A DNA stretch of 33,022 nucleotides from Prochlorococcus sp. AG-347-L19 (GTDB taxonomy: Bacteria > Cyanobacteriota > Cyanobacteriia > PCC-6307 > Cyanobiaceae): assembly GCA_003278895.1 (NCBI GenBank), contig QCCO01000012.1, positions 1 to 33,022 of the forward strand, in the 5' to 3' direction. A model generated the notes under the pieces. That model saw nothing but the letters and a program-made list of their open reading frames with translations, was not told the DNA's origin and did not search any database. This document shows positions 25,754-33,022 of the stretch, in pieces (position 1 is the first letter of the stretch; every line of letters starts with the position of its first letter). Position numbers and translations under genes: made by a program.

Positions 25754-26689
25754 TTAAATGAATGTTATTCCCTTTTTAAGGAAAGTGCAAACCCATGAAT
25801 CATAGCCTTTATCTCTAAATAAATCAGAATTTGCAGTTAATTCTTTTTTAGCAGTCTCTATATCTTTAAAAAGTGCAAAGCATGTAGGGCCTGATCCACT
25901 CATTGAAAATGTGAGACAATTTTCTAATTTAGAGAGTAAATATAATGCCTGTTTTACAGAGTCATTTTCATTTTCAACAACTAACTGCAAATCATTTTTA
26001 ATAGATAAATGTTGATTATCAAAATTTAAGTTATTTAAACCATTATATCTTAAATTTTTTCTTATGTTCTCAATCATTTCTCTATTAGTAAGATATTGAT
26101 CACAAAATCTATTACTATATTTTTTATAAGTTTCAGCAGTTGATACTGATACATTAGGATTTTTTAAAAGAATTGCTCCATATTCAAGGGTTGAATCTAA
26201 TTTCTCCAAAATTTCGCCTCTTCCAAAACATAATTGAATACCACCATTTATAAAAAAGGGGATATCAGATCCTAAAGTTGATGCTAATGAACATAATGTT
26301 TCTTGATCTAATTTCAAATCCCATAAATTATTAAGACCAATTAATGTTGCTGCTGCATTACTAGATCCACCAGCTAATCCTGCGCCAATTGGAATATTTT
26401 TTCTTAAAAATATATTCGCACCATAATCAATATTTGATTTTTTCCTTAATAGGTTTGCTGATTTAACAATTAAGTTATCATCAGATAGGCTTAAATCATT
26501 ACAATCAGACTCAAGTTTAATTAAACCTTCATTATTAATTTCAAATTCTAAATAATCAGCAAGATCGATATTTTGCATAATCATTGCTAACTCATGAAAT
26601 CCATCCTCTCTTTTACCAATAATTTCAAGGTGCAAATTTATTTTGGCAGGAGATTTTATGTTAATTTTCTTTTCAGCTAAATCTTGCAT
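25754..26689 (-). CDS. ispE: 4-diphosphocytidyl-2-C-methyl-D-erythritol kinase
   Basis: 311 residues, a GHMP-family kinase that phosphorylates CDP-methylerythritol in the MEP pathway. The N-terminal SPAKINLHLEIIGKREDGFHEL (residues 13-34, catalytic K16; cited as a landmark) and the ATP-binding loop PIGAGLAGGSSNAA are diagnostic, with the third GHMP motif MSGSGPTCFALF near the C-terminus. It is in the same direction as, and 12 bases downstream of, rsmA, the order known in many bacteria. With dxs it shows that the whole non-mevalonate route is used in this organism. Confidence 0.95.
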   Translation of the reverse strand: MQDLAEKKINIKSPAKINLHLEIIGKREDGFHELAMIMQNIDLADYLEFEINNEGLIKLESDCNDLSLSDDNLIVKSANLLRKKSNIDYGANIFLRKNIPIGAGLAGGSSNAAATLIGLNNLWDLKLDQETLCSLASTLGSDIPFFINGGIQLCFGRGEILEKLDSTLEYGAILLKNPNVSVSTAETYKKYSNRFCDQYLTNREMIENIRKNLRYNGLNNLNFDNQHLSIKNDLQLVVENENDSVKQALYLLSKLENCLTFSMSGSGPTCFALFKDIETAKKELTANSDLFRDKGYDSWVCTFLKKGITFI

Positions 26690-26701
26690 ATACTTAAATT
26701 T

Positions 26702-27526
26702 TTATTTTTTAATTTTAATACAATTTTCTGCAAGCTTAATCCATTGGTCAATTGAAATATCTTGTGGTCTTAAATTAAAACAAACTTTTGAAGATTCAGA
26801 TAATTCATTTATCTCTTCATTTGAAAGTATTGAATTAAGAGTATTTCTAAGCATTTTTCTTCTTGAATTAAATGAAATTCGAAGAAGTTTATCTATATAT
26901 TTTTCTAGACTAATATCTAATCTTAAATCATTTTTAAATGGTTCAAAAACTACTAAAGAAGAAAAAACTTTTGGAGGCGGACTAAATGATGAAGGCGGCA
27001 CATCACATATTCTTTTTATTTTTGATAAAAGTTGCATTCTTATACTAAGGGCACCAGCATTGGGACTACCTTCTTTTGACAAAATCCTATCCACAACATC
27101 TTTCTGCATTAAAAATATTATTTTTTCGTAATTATAGTTTCTTATAATGCCCAATCGACCTATGAAAATTTCCAATATTGGGCCAGTTATATTGTAAGGA
27201 ATATTTGCAATCACTTTTGTAATCTTCTTATTAATCGAATCTAAATTTACAGAAAGAATATCTCCCTGCTGCAGTGAAAACTTATCATTATTATTGAATT
27301 TATCATTTAGTAAATTTATTAAATCTTTATCTAATTCAATTGCATGTAATTTTTTAATTTCTGAATCTAACAACTTAGATGTTAAAGCTCCTTTACCAGG
27401 ACCAATTTCTAAAATAAAGTCATTTTCATTAAGGACAGCAATTTCTTTAATTTTTTCTAATATTTTTTTATTTACCAACCAGTGTTGTCCAAATCTTTTT
27501 TTTTGATGATAGTTTTTAGAATTCAT
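26702..27526 (-). CDS. rsmA: 16S rRNA dimethyladenosine transferase
   Basis: 274 residues. RsmA (KsgA) dimethylates two adjacent adenines near the 3' end of 16S rRNA late in 30S assembly. The landmark [15 protein letters not shown] (12-26) precedes SAM motif I in [14 protein letters not shown] (39-52). The catalytic [10 protein letters not shown] motif begins at N108, and the C-terminal domain has [14 protein letters not shown]. The first ATG is used. It heads the minus-strand block leading to ispE, DUF3082, pdhB and secDF, and is divergent from the Asn-rich gene across 56 bases. Confidence 0.95.
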   Translation of the reverse strand: MNSKNYHQKKRFGQHWLVNKKILEKIKEIAVLNENDFILEIGPGKGALTSKLLDSEIKKLHAIELDKDLINLLNDKFNNNDKFSLQQGDILSVNLDSINKKITKVIANIPYNITGPILEIFIGRLGIIRNYNYEKIIFLMQKDVVDRILSKEGSPNAGALSIRMQLLSKIKRICDVPPSSFSPPPKVFSSLVVFEPFKNDLRLDISLEKYIDKLLRISFNSRRKMLRNTLNSILSNEEINELSESSKVCFNLRPQDISIDQWIKLAENCIKIKK

Positions 27527-27582
27527 CTAAAAGATAAATAATATGTTTAAATTAAATATGAATTTATTTAATCCTTTATATC

Positions 27583-27915
27583 ATGAGCTTATCAAAAAAA
27601 AATTTAGATAAACTCAATAAATTTAAAAAAAATAAAAATTTAAATAACGAAAGTAAAAATATAAATAATTACGCAAATATAACTAATAATGATAATTTAA
27701 TCACAAATCCACTTAATACAGAAGATCCTAATAAAATTTTTTATTCGTTAATTGATAATTCAGAATCTTTAGAAGAGACTTCTAACGTTAACAATAAACT
27801 AAGAACTAGTGAGCTTAACCAAATTAATATGAATTCTAGAAAATCTAAATTTTCAAATAAATTAACAACCGAAGAGGAACTATATGATGAATTTAATTAT
27901 CTTCTTGATGAATAA
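27583..27915 (+). CDS. Asn/Lys-rich protein with conserved-looking C-terminus
   Basis: 110 residues, very rich in Asn, Lys, Leu and Ser, with the first 60 residues low in complexity (KNKNLNNESKNINNYAN) and probably disordered. The last part, LTTEEELYDEFNYLLDE, is acidic, helical and more complex, looking like a short interaction motif. There is no signal peptide or membrane segment. It is followed after 19 bases by rlmH, so both are probably co-transcribed. I do not recognise the family. The clean frame, ATG and spacing support a real gene, most likely restricted to marine picocyanobacteria. Confidence 0.62.
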   Translation: MSLSKKNLDKLNKFKKNKNLNNESKNINNYANITNNDNLITNPLNTEDPNKIFYSLIDNSESLEETSNVNNKLRTSELNQINMNSRKSKFSNKLTTEEELYDEFNYLLDE

Positions 27916-27934
27916 TTAGTTTTGATATTTTCTT

Positions 27935-28351
27935 ATGATTCAGAGTAATAGATTAGCAATTTATGCTATCGGCAAAATAAAGAAACTTTGGATTAGAGAT
28001 GGAATTAATCAATACAAAAAAAGAATGCCTGAGCTTATCATTAATGAGTTAAAGACTTTTAATTTAAATAATCTTAGATCCAATAACAATATTATTATCT
28101 GCCTAAGTGAAGAAGGAAAACAGTTTAATTCAGTTGAACTATGTTCCTTACTCTTGAATTTCAAAAATAAAAAAATTGATTTCTTAATCGGTGATACTGA
28201 TGGAATTAGTTCTGATATAAAAGAAAAATCTGATCTTTTACTAAGCCTGTCTCCTTTAACTTTTCCTCACGAATTAGCTAGATTAATCCTAATTGAGCAA
28301 ATCTATAGAGCTATTTCTATATCTAACAATTCCCCTTACCATCGCTCTTAA
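27935..28351 (+). CDS. rlmH: 23S rRNA pseudouridine-1915 N3-methyltransferase
   Basis: 138 residues, a compact SPOUT (knotted) methyltransferase that methylates pseudouridine 1915 in helix 69 of 23S rRNA on the assembled ribosome. The C-terminal half has the SAM-binding knot: [10 protein letters not shown] (about 93-102), [22 protein letters not shown] and the terminal PYHRS containing the conserved YHR. The N-terminal [18 protein letters not shown] is also typical. Length is slightly below the usual 155-160 residues because of a shorter middle loop. Confidence 0.92.
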   Translation: MIQSNRLAIYAIGKIKKLWIRDGINQYKKRMPELIINELKTFNLNNLRSNNNIIICLSEEGKQFNSVELCSLLLNFKNKKIDFLIGDTDGISSDIKEKSDLLLSLSPLTFPHELARLILIEQIYRAISISNNSPYHRS

Positions 28352-28421
28352 AAAGATTAGATTCAATTTAAAATTAATCTACAAAAGTTTAATAACCAAC
28401 TATTTTTTGATTTTTTGCTAT

Positions 28422-28439
28422 ATAGTACATATATACTAT
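28422..28439 (+). promoter_or_regulatory. LexA-type operator upstream of umuD
   Basis: ATAGTA (28422-28427) and TACTAT (28434-28439) form a perfect palindrome separated by 6 bases. The inner 14 bases, AGTAC-N4-ATACT, differ by one base from the AGTAC-N4-GTACT form expected for cyanobacterial LexA sites. TATACT at 28432-28437 could be the -10 element, so repressor binding would block the promoter. It lies 11 bases before the umuD start. The palindrome is observed; LexA binding is inferred. Confidence 0.68.
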
Positions 28440-28450
28440 TAATTTAAATC

Positions 28451-28867
28451 TTGGATTCTTTTGATTCAACTACTAAAAAATTTAAAATCCCCTTATTAAC
28501 TGATTCGGTATCGGCAGGGTTCCCTTCTCCTGCAGATGACTATACAGAAGAAAATATTGATTTAAACGAACATTTAATATCTAATCCGTTTAGCACTTTT
28601 TTTCTTAGAGTTAAAGGTGACTCAATGATAAATGCAGGAATTAAAGATAAAGATTTAATAATAGTAGATAAGAGCTTAACAGCCAGACCAGGGAATATCA
28701 TCATTGCAATGATAGACGGAGAATTTACGATAAAAAGATTATCTATAAAAAATAATGAATTATATTTAAAAGCAGAAAATCATAATTATCCTGATTTTAG
28801 ATTTAAAAACCATATTGATGTACAGATATGGGGAGTTGTTATTTATTCAATACATAGCTATTTATGA
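28451..28867 (+). CDS. umuD: UmuD-type SOS mutagenesis protein (S24 peptidase)
   Basis: 138 residues, the size of UmuD. It has an auto-cleavage site Ala22-Gly23 in SVSAGFPSPADDY, the catalytic Ser58 in VKGDSM and Lys95 in FTIKR. The 37-residue spacing equals that of S60/K97 in E. coli UmuD. RecA-stimulated cleavage would yield UmuD', which joins UmuC to make the translesion polymerase Pol V. There is no N-terminal DNA-binding domain, so it is not LexA. The start is TTG 28451; no ATG is available before Met59, the residue next to the catalytic serine, and an in-frame TTG at 28415 would place the operator within the gene. umuC follows with a 4-base overlap. Confidence 0.92.
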   Translation: MDSFDSTTKKFKIPLLTDSVSAGFPSPADDYTEENIDLNEHLISNPFSTFFLRVKGDSMINAGIKDKDLIIVDKSLTARPGNIIIAMIDGEFTIKRLSIKNNELYLKAENHNYPDFRFKNHIDVQIWGVVIYSIHSYL

Positions 28868-30150
28868 AAATTTCAAATATTGATGCAATAGCTCTTATAG
28901 ATGCTAATAATTTTTACGCGTCATGTGAACAAAATATTAATCCTCATTTGAGAAATAAACCAGTAGTAATTTTATCTAATAATGATGGATGTATCATTGC
29001 GAGAAGTCCTGAAGCGCGAGCTTTAAAAATTAAGATGGGAACTCCGTATTTTAAGGTCAAAGAAAGATTAAATAAATTAGAGGTAGCAGTCTTAAGTTCA
29101 AACTACTCGCTTTACGGCGATATGAGCAGAAGACTAATGAATTTACTAAAAAACTACTGTGAAGAAATAGAAATTTATTCTATTGACGAAGCATTTGTCT
29201 CAATTTCTAGACCTAATGATAAAAATCTATATCCTTGGGCAAGAAACATAAGATCATTAATATATCAGAATCTAGGGATTAACATAACAGTAGGAATAGG
29301 AGAAAATAAAGTAAGAGCAAAAATTGCTAATAAATTAGCTAAAAATATTGATTATTCAGCTGGAATATTTGATTTAGCTAGAACCAGAAATGAAAATAAT
29401 TATTTAAAAAAAATTAGTGTAGATAAGATATGGGGAGTCGGAAGACAAACCTCTAATTGGTTACAAAGTAAAGGCATTAAAAATGCGAGAGAATTAAGAG
29501 ATATGGAAGAAAATGAAATCATTAAGAAATTAGGAGTAGTAGGGAAAAGATTGCAATTAGAACTTAAAGGTTATAAATGTCTGCCGATAGAAAAAAACAA
29601 AAAATCAAAAAAAGAAATCCAGGTAAGCAGGAGTTTCGGTACTCCTGTCACAAAATTAGAAGACTTAACTCAGGCACTGGCGACTCACGCAATAAAAGCA
29701 TCCGAAAAAATGAGAAGTCAGAATTTGCAATCATCTGATATTAGAGTATTTGCCAGAACCAGTAAATATTCAAGTCAAAATTATCAAAGAAGTGCTCACA
29801 GAAAGCTTACAAATGCAACAGATGACACAAACAGCATTTTAAAAATAGTAGTTGAATTATCTAAAGAAATTTATAATCCCGAATATAAATTTTCAAAAGC
29901 TGGTGTTTTAATGCAAGATTTAACTAATAGCGAATATTTACAGCAATCATTTATCAATAATAAATCTCAGAAAGACCTGAAAAAATCAGCCAATCTAATG
30001 AGAACTATTGATGTATTAAATAAAAGATTTAATAACAATGCAATTACATGGGCTATTAAAAAAACACCAAAAAATTGGACGATGAATAAGAATTTCTTAA
30101 GTCGCTCATCTACAACTAATATAGACCGGATTCCAACTATAGTAAAATAA
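28864..30150 (+). CDS. umuC: DNA polymerase V catalytic subunit UmuC
   Basis: 428 residues, a full-length Y-family polymerase of the UmuC type. Catalytic carboxylates are D13 in LIDANNFYASCE and D108/E109 in YSIDEAF. The palm motif GDMSRRLM and the little-finger segment with SRSFGTPV, where UmuC has a beta-clamp contact, are present. The C-terminal DUF4113-like tail (INKRFNN..TWAIKK) is characteristic of UmuC and separates it from DinB. With UmuD' it performs error-prone bypass of DNA lesions. The ATGA overlap with umuD and the shared operator indicate one SOS unit. Confidence 0.95.
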   Translation: MKISNIDAIALIDANNFYASCEQNINPHLRNKPVVILSNNDGCIIARSPEARALKIKMGTPYFKVKERLNKLEVAVLSSNYSLYGDMSRRLMNLLKNYCEEIEIYSIDEAFVSISRPNDKNLYPWARNIRSLIYQNLGINITVGIGENKVRAKIANKLAKNIDYSAGIFDLARTRNENNYLKKISVDKIWGVGRQTSNWLQSKGIKNARELRDMEENEIIKKLGVVGKRLQLELKGYKCLPIEKNKKSKKEIQVSRSFGTPVTKLEDLTQALATHAIKASEKMRSQNLQSSDIRVFARTSKYSSQNYQRSAHRKLTNATDDTNSILKIVVELSKEIYNPEYKFSKAGVLMQDLTNSEYLQQSFINNKSQKDLKKSANLMRTIDVLNKRFNNNAITWAIKKTPKNWTMNKNFLSRSSTTNIDRIPTIVK

Positions 30151-30159
30151 AAAAATAAT

Positions 30160-30627
30160 ATGGAATTTATTATATTTTTAAGCAAATTAGATAAAGATAT
30201 TCTTGAATTATTAATACAAGCAAACTATGTAGTTGAAGAAAATAAAATTGAATGTCTCTTAAATAAAGAAATAAAAGGGCTACATAATTTTGTAGAAAAT
30301 AAAATAGTAATATGTACTGACAATGCGAAAAGGAAAACAAATTATAGAAATGAAAAAAAGCGACCAAAAAAAGATAACTTCAAAACAGAATTGGCAATAA
30401 GAAAAGCATTAAGACATGAAGCCACTCATGCCATACAAAAATGTAATGACAATAAAATAATAGGAAATATAAAAAAATTAGAGAGTAAATTGCATCAAAA
30501 TAAAAGAAAAGCGTTAGATTTTTCTACTTCAAATTTTTCTGGAACTTATGCAAAAGAAGTAGAAGCTTATGTTCTTGAAGATAAACCAAAAAAAGTAAAA
30601 GACTTTATTAGAAAATACTGTCTGTAA
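30160..30627 (+). CDS. Putative zinc metallopeptidase (HExxH) in the umuDC cluster
   Basis: 155 residues, no signal peptide or membrane helix. The central LRHEATHAIQKC contains HEATH at residues 86-90, the HExxH zinc motif, on a predicted helix. Downstream, YAKEVEAYVLED (130-141) offers E135, or neighbouring glutamates, as a third ligand at 45 residues' distance, which would fit a gluzincin-like site. The N-terminal part is less conserved in appearance. It begins 9 bases after umuC in the same direction and ends 16 bases from the convergent dnaG, so it looks like the third gene of the SOS cassette. I do not know a characterised member. Protease activity and link to DNA damage are inferred. 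Confidence 0.68.
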   Translation: MEFIIFLSKLDKDILELLIQANYVVEENKIECLLNKEIKGLHNFVENKIVICTDNAKRKTNYRNEKKRPKKDNFKTELAIRKALRHEATHAIQKCNDNKIIGNIKKLESKLHQNKRKALDFSTSNFSGTYAKEVEAYVLEDKPKKVKDFIRKYCL

Positions 30628-30643
30628 ATTCAGATAACACATG

Positions 30644-32677
30644 TTAACTAGCAATAAAATTGCCACAGCGCTGTTTATCTAAAAAATTCATATGTTGTCT
30701 TTCTAGATAATATAATTCCTGAAATTTAATAGCATCTGAGTTTAACTCCTTAAAAAGATCATCTATCTCTTTATTAGTCTGTGATAAACCTGAAGAGGGA
30801 TTATCAATCAAGATAGATATGCAATTTTCTAAAGTTTTCAATCTTTGAGATCCCCAAGATTCGATCAAGTGTCTACATCTTTTTAAAGAATTATATTTCT
30901 CAAGAAGTGATAAAGTTCCAAGTAAATTATCTTTAGGGTTACTCAGCAATGTTAAGAACAATTCATTTGGATTAACAAAATTATTAATTTTATTTGATGA
31001 ATCAGGAATATTAATAGCTAAGTAGTCAGCTAGAAGTGAAATTAAGTTTATAGCAGAAAAGTCTTTTTGTAGAGTTTGACTATTTGATTGTTTTAATTCA
31101 TTTAAATAATTTAAACCCAAATTGGCTTGTTCTATTTTTGAAATAATTTCCCACAAATTTTGAATAAATTTAGTGTTAAAACCATTAATTTCTCTTTTAA
31201 GAAATTCATCGCGAATGAAAAGACGAAGATCAGGGCAATGTAAATAATAAAAAATTATTTCAGATTCATTTTTCTCACGGCGAGAAGTTTCATTTGGTTG
31301 TTCAAATTTTTTTGATCTACCGTGCCAACGAAATCCCTTAACTTGATTTCGTAAATCTTGTTCAAACTGTATCGCTAATCTTGCTTGTCCCTTACTCAAT
31401 CGTTCAGAAACTTTTTGTAAATAATGAGTTCTGGTTGATGATTGTGGTAATTTACTCAACAATTTTACTAGTAAAGAAATAACACTCTGGAAATTTTCAG
31501 ACTTGGTTAAATCTTTGTCTTTAAAAATCTGATTAATCTCCCAATCAATCCAAAAGGATGAATTATCAATTAAGTTAAAGTAATCTTCTGGAGTATGATT
31601 AATCAAAAACTCATCAGGATCTTTAAAGTTATTAAGTTGAAGTATCTTTAGATTAATTTGATCATGGAGAGATAAGCTTTCGACTTCTTTTATTACTCTT
31701 TTTGTAGCTAATATTCCTGCATTGTCAGAATCAAAATTCAAAATTATATTTTTATTATCTGTACATCTACATAATTGAGAAATTTGATATTTATTTAATG
31801 CGGTACCTAGGGAAGCTACAGAATTATTAATACCTTTGGCATGAAGAGAAATTACATCAAAGTATCCTTCAACAATAATAGCTTTATCTTTTTTCCTAAT
31901 ATTGCTAGATGCTTTTTCAAATGCAAACAACATTTTTCCTTTTTCGAATATCTCTGATTCAGGAGAATTAAGATATTTGGGTTCCTGTCCATCAAGAGAT
32001 CTACCACCAAAGGCAACTACTCGTCCTTGCATATCATGTATTGGAACGATTAATCGATTTCTAAAACGATCATATATCCTGTCGGAATTATCTTTTGAAA
32101 TTGCTAGACCTGAGGCCAAAATTAAATTAATTGGAAATTTTTCTACCTTGGTAAGATAGTTAAATAAATCATTCCATGAATTTGGGGCAAAACCTAATTC
32201 AAAGTCATCAATAATTTTATTACTCAATTTTCTCTTGGATGTTAAATATTCCATAGCTTCAACACCTAGAGAATTATTTAATTGAGACTTAAACCAATTT
32301 TTAGTAACTCTTAATATTTTATAAAGCTCTTCCTTTCTAGATAATTGTTTTTTATATGCTTCTACTTGCGGACCTTCAAGATTTTCAACATTAATATTAT
32401 TTTTCTTAGCAAGAGAAAGTACAACATCAGAAAAATTTGCACGAGTAAATTCCATTAAAAATTTAATAGAATTGCCACCAGCACCACAAGAAAAACAATA
32501 ATAAAATTGTTTACTTGGTGATACTGTCATAGATGGCTTAGTATCATCATGAAAGGGACATATCCCTACAAATTCCTTGCCTTTCTTCTTAAGAACAATA
32601 TGTTCAGATATAACGTCAACAATATCTGCCTTTTCCTTAACCTCTTGAACAGTTCTTGGGTGTATCGAATGAACCAT
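30644..32677 (-). CDS. dnaG: DNA primase
   Basis: I use ATG 32677, giving 677 residues; a TTG five codons upstream (32692) is possible but unnecessary. DnaG makes the RNA primers for replication. The N-terminal zinc ribbon is CPFHDD...YYCFSCGAGG (with the ATG numbering C40, H43, C61 and C64). The TOPRIM catalytic core has IIVEGYFDVISLHA and LNFDSDNAG, with the metal-binding Glu and Asp residues. The basic RIYDRFRNRLIVPIHD segment and GRSLDGQEPKYLNSPES block are typical. The C-terminal helicase-interaction region is long and variable. It converges with the umuDC cluster and is divergent from the transporter gene at the right edge. Confidence 0.96.
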   Translation of the reverse strand: MVHSIHPRTVQEVKEKADIVDVISEHIVLKKKGKEFVGICPFHDDTKPSMTVSPSKQFYYCFSCGAGGNSIKFLMEFTRANFSDVVLSLAKKNNINVENLEGPQVEAYKKQLSRKEELYKILRVTKNWFKSQLNNSLGVEAMEYLTSKRKLSNKIIDDFELGFAPNSWNDLFNYLTKVEKFPINLILASGLAISKDNSDRIYDRFRNRLIVPIHDMQGRVVAFGGRSLDGQEPKYLNSPESEIFEKGKMLFAFEKASSNIRKKDKAIIVEGYFDVISLHAKGINNSVASLGTALNKYQISQLCRCTDNKNIILNFDSDNAGILATKRVIKEVESLSLHDQINLKILQLNNFKDPDEFLINHTPEDYFNLIDNSSFWIDWEINQIFKDKDLTKSENFQSVISLLVKLLSKLPQSSTRTHYLQKVSERLSKGQARLAIQFEQDLRNQVKGFRWHGRSKKFEQPNETSRREKNESEIIFYYLHCPDLRLFIRDEFLKREINGFNTKFIQNLWEIISKIEQANLGLNYLNELKQSNSQTLQKDFSAINLISLLADYLAINIPDSSNKINNFVNPNELFLTLLSNPKDNLLGTLSLLEKYNSLKRCRHLIESWGSQRLKTLENCISILIDNPSSGLSQTNKEIDDLFKELNSDAIKFQELYYLERQHMNFLDKQRCGNFIAS

Positions 32678-32772
32678 TGAGATTTTTATCAAAAAAACAA
32701 ATAATGATTTATTTGTTATAGGTCAAAATGAGACAAGAATCTACTTAATTTCACAATAAAACTATTTTTTAA

Positions 32773-33022
32773 ATGATAAGTATCGCAGAAATTGAAAAAA
32801 AATTTAATTCATTGAATAAGTTTAATTTGGTATTAGCCTCATTCTTCTTTAGTTTGATGACTTTGTGCGTAAAAAATATTGATAAAAGGATACCTATTTA
32901 TGAATTAGTTTTTTTTAGATCATTGTTAAGTTTAATGATTACATTATTCATAATCAATCTAAAAAAGATAAATCCTTGGGGCAAAAATAGACCATTACTT
33001 ATTTTAAGAGGTGTTTTAGGAA
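32773..33022 (+). CDS. DMT/EamA-type transporter (5' end only)
   Basis: The first 83 residues of a membrane protein that runs off the right edge. After a polar N-terminus, two hydrophobic helices (about residues 19-35 and 46-65) are visible. ELVFFRSLLSLMI and PLLILRGVLG are typical of the first repeat of drug/metabolite (EamA) transporters, where an arginine-containing FxR motif follows helix two. The substrate cannot be predicted. The ATG at 32773 is in the 95-base region between this gene and dnaG and gives a normal N-terminal length. Confidence 0.7.
   Translation, partial: MISIAEIEKKFNSLNKFNLVLASFFFSLMTLCVKNIDKRIPIYELVFFRSLLSLMITLFIINLKKINPWGKNRPLLILRGVLG

Noticed and set aside
26643..27131. 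162-residue plus-strand frame over ispE and rsmA
   Set aside because: It is antisense to two firmly identified genes and has no recognisable motif.
28356..28380. Inverted repeat after rlmH as an intrinsic terminator
   Set aside because: The stem is imperfect with a bulged G and is followed by ACAAAAG rather than a T run.
32678..32692. TTG start for dnaG
   Set aside because: The ATG five codons later gives the normal primase N-terminus; the extra MIKIS is not needed.
1..33022. CRISPR array, prophage, insertion sequence or tRNA-linked island
   Set aside because: I found no regularly spaced direct repeats, transposase or integrase motifs, attachment-like repeats or tRNA cloverleaf. Base composition is uniform apart from the short GC-raised micro-ORF.

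Overview
The window is AT-rich, tightly packed cyanobacterial chromosome, almost certainly from a high-light-type Prochlorococcus. Support for this comes from photosystem genes (psaK, psb28), a GUN4-domain protein, several small cyanobacteria-specific families (DUF2499, DUF3593 and DUF3082 types), the MEP-pathway genes dxs and ispE, a cyanobacterial promoter architecture at glnA, and gaps that are mostly under 100 bp. I see no insertion sequence, prophage, CRISPR array, tRNA or rRNA. No stretch longer than 300 bases lacks a gene.

Layout. Bases 1-1208 (+): the end of a peroxiredoxin gene, two small membrane proteins and psaK, converging on dxs (-). 3233-5664 (+): ilvA, scpB and a YggT/Ycf19 protein, facing a MazG-like gene (-). 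6058-11617 (+): pyk, a MacB/FtsX-type permease, a BioY-like protein, lspA and a membrane-anchored DUF697-type GTPase, mostly overlapping or nearly so. 11610-13136 (-): a variant PLP decarboxylase followed by a 45-residue membrane protein. tadA (+) and a class V aminotransferase (-) overlap tail to tail. 15068-17924 (+): glnA with an NtcA-type promoter and its own terminator, then a methyltransferase and a small cyanobacterial protein. 17903-19105 (-): an RsbW-like kinase and GUN4. 19141-21652 (+): mnmH/selU, psb28 and an AI-2E-family permease. 21656-27526 (-): rsmA, ispE, a DUF3082 protein, a 31-residue hydrophobic micro-protein, pdhB, secD, secF and a 60-residue membrane protein. 27583-28351 (+): an Asn/Lys-rich protein and rlmH. 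28422-30627 (+): a LexA-type operator, umuD, umuC and a putative HExxH metallopeptidase. 30644-32677 (-): dnaG. The window ends inside a drug/metabolite-type transporter gene (+).

Most of the window is core metabolism: isoprenoids (dxs, ispE), the pyruvate node (pyk, pdhB), nitrogen assimilation (glnA), isoleucine synthesis (ilvA), protein export (secDF, lspA), translation (tadA, mnmH, rsmA, rlmH) and replication (dnaG, scpB).

The least explained parts are the third gene of the apparent SOS cassette, which carries a HEATH zinc motif; the 31-residue micro-protein upstream of pdhB, whose end encodes a perfect Shine-Dalgarno sequence; two other small membrane proteins at operon ends; and a glutamine synthetase with Phe at the usual adenylylation tyrosine.
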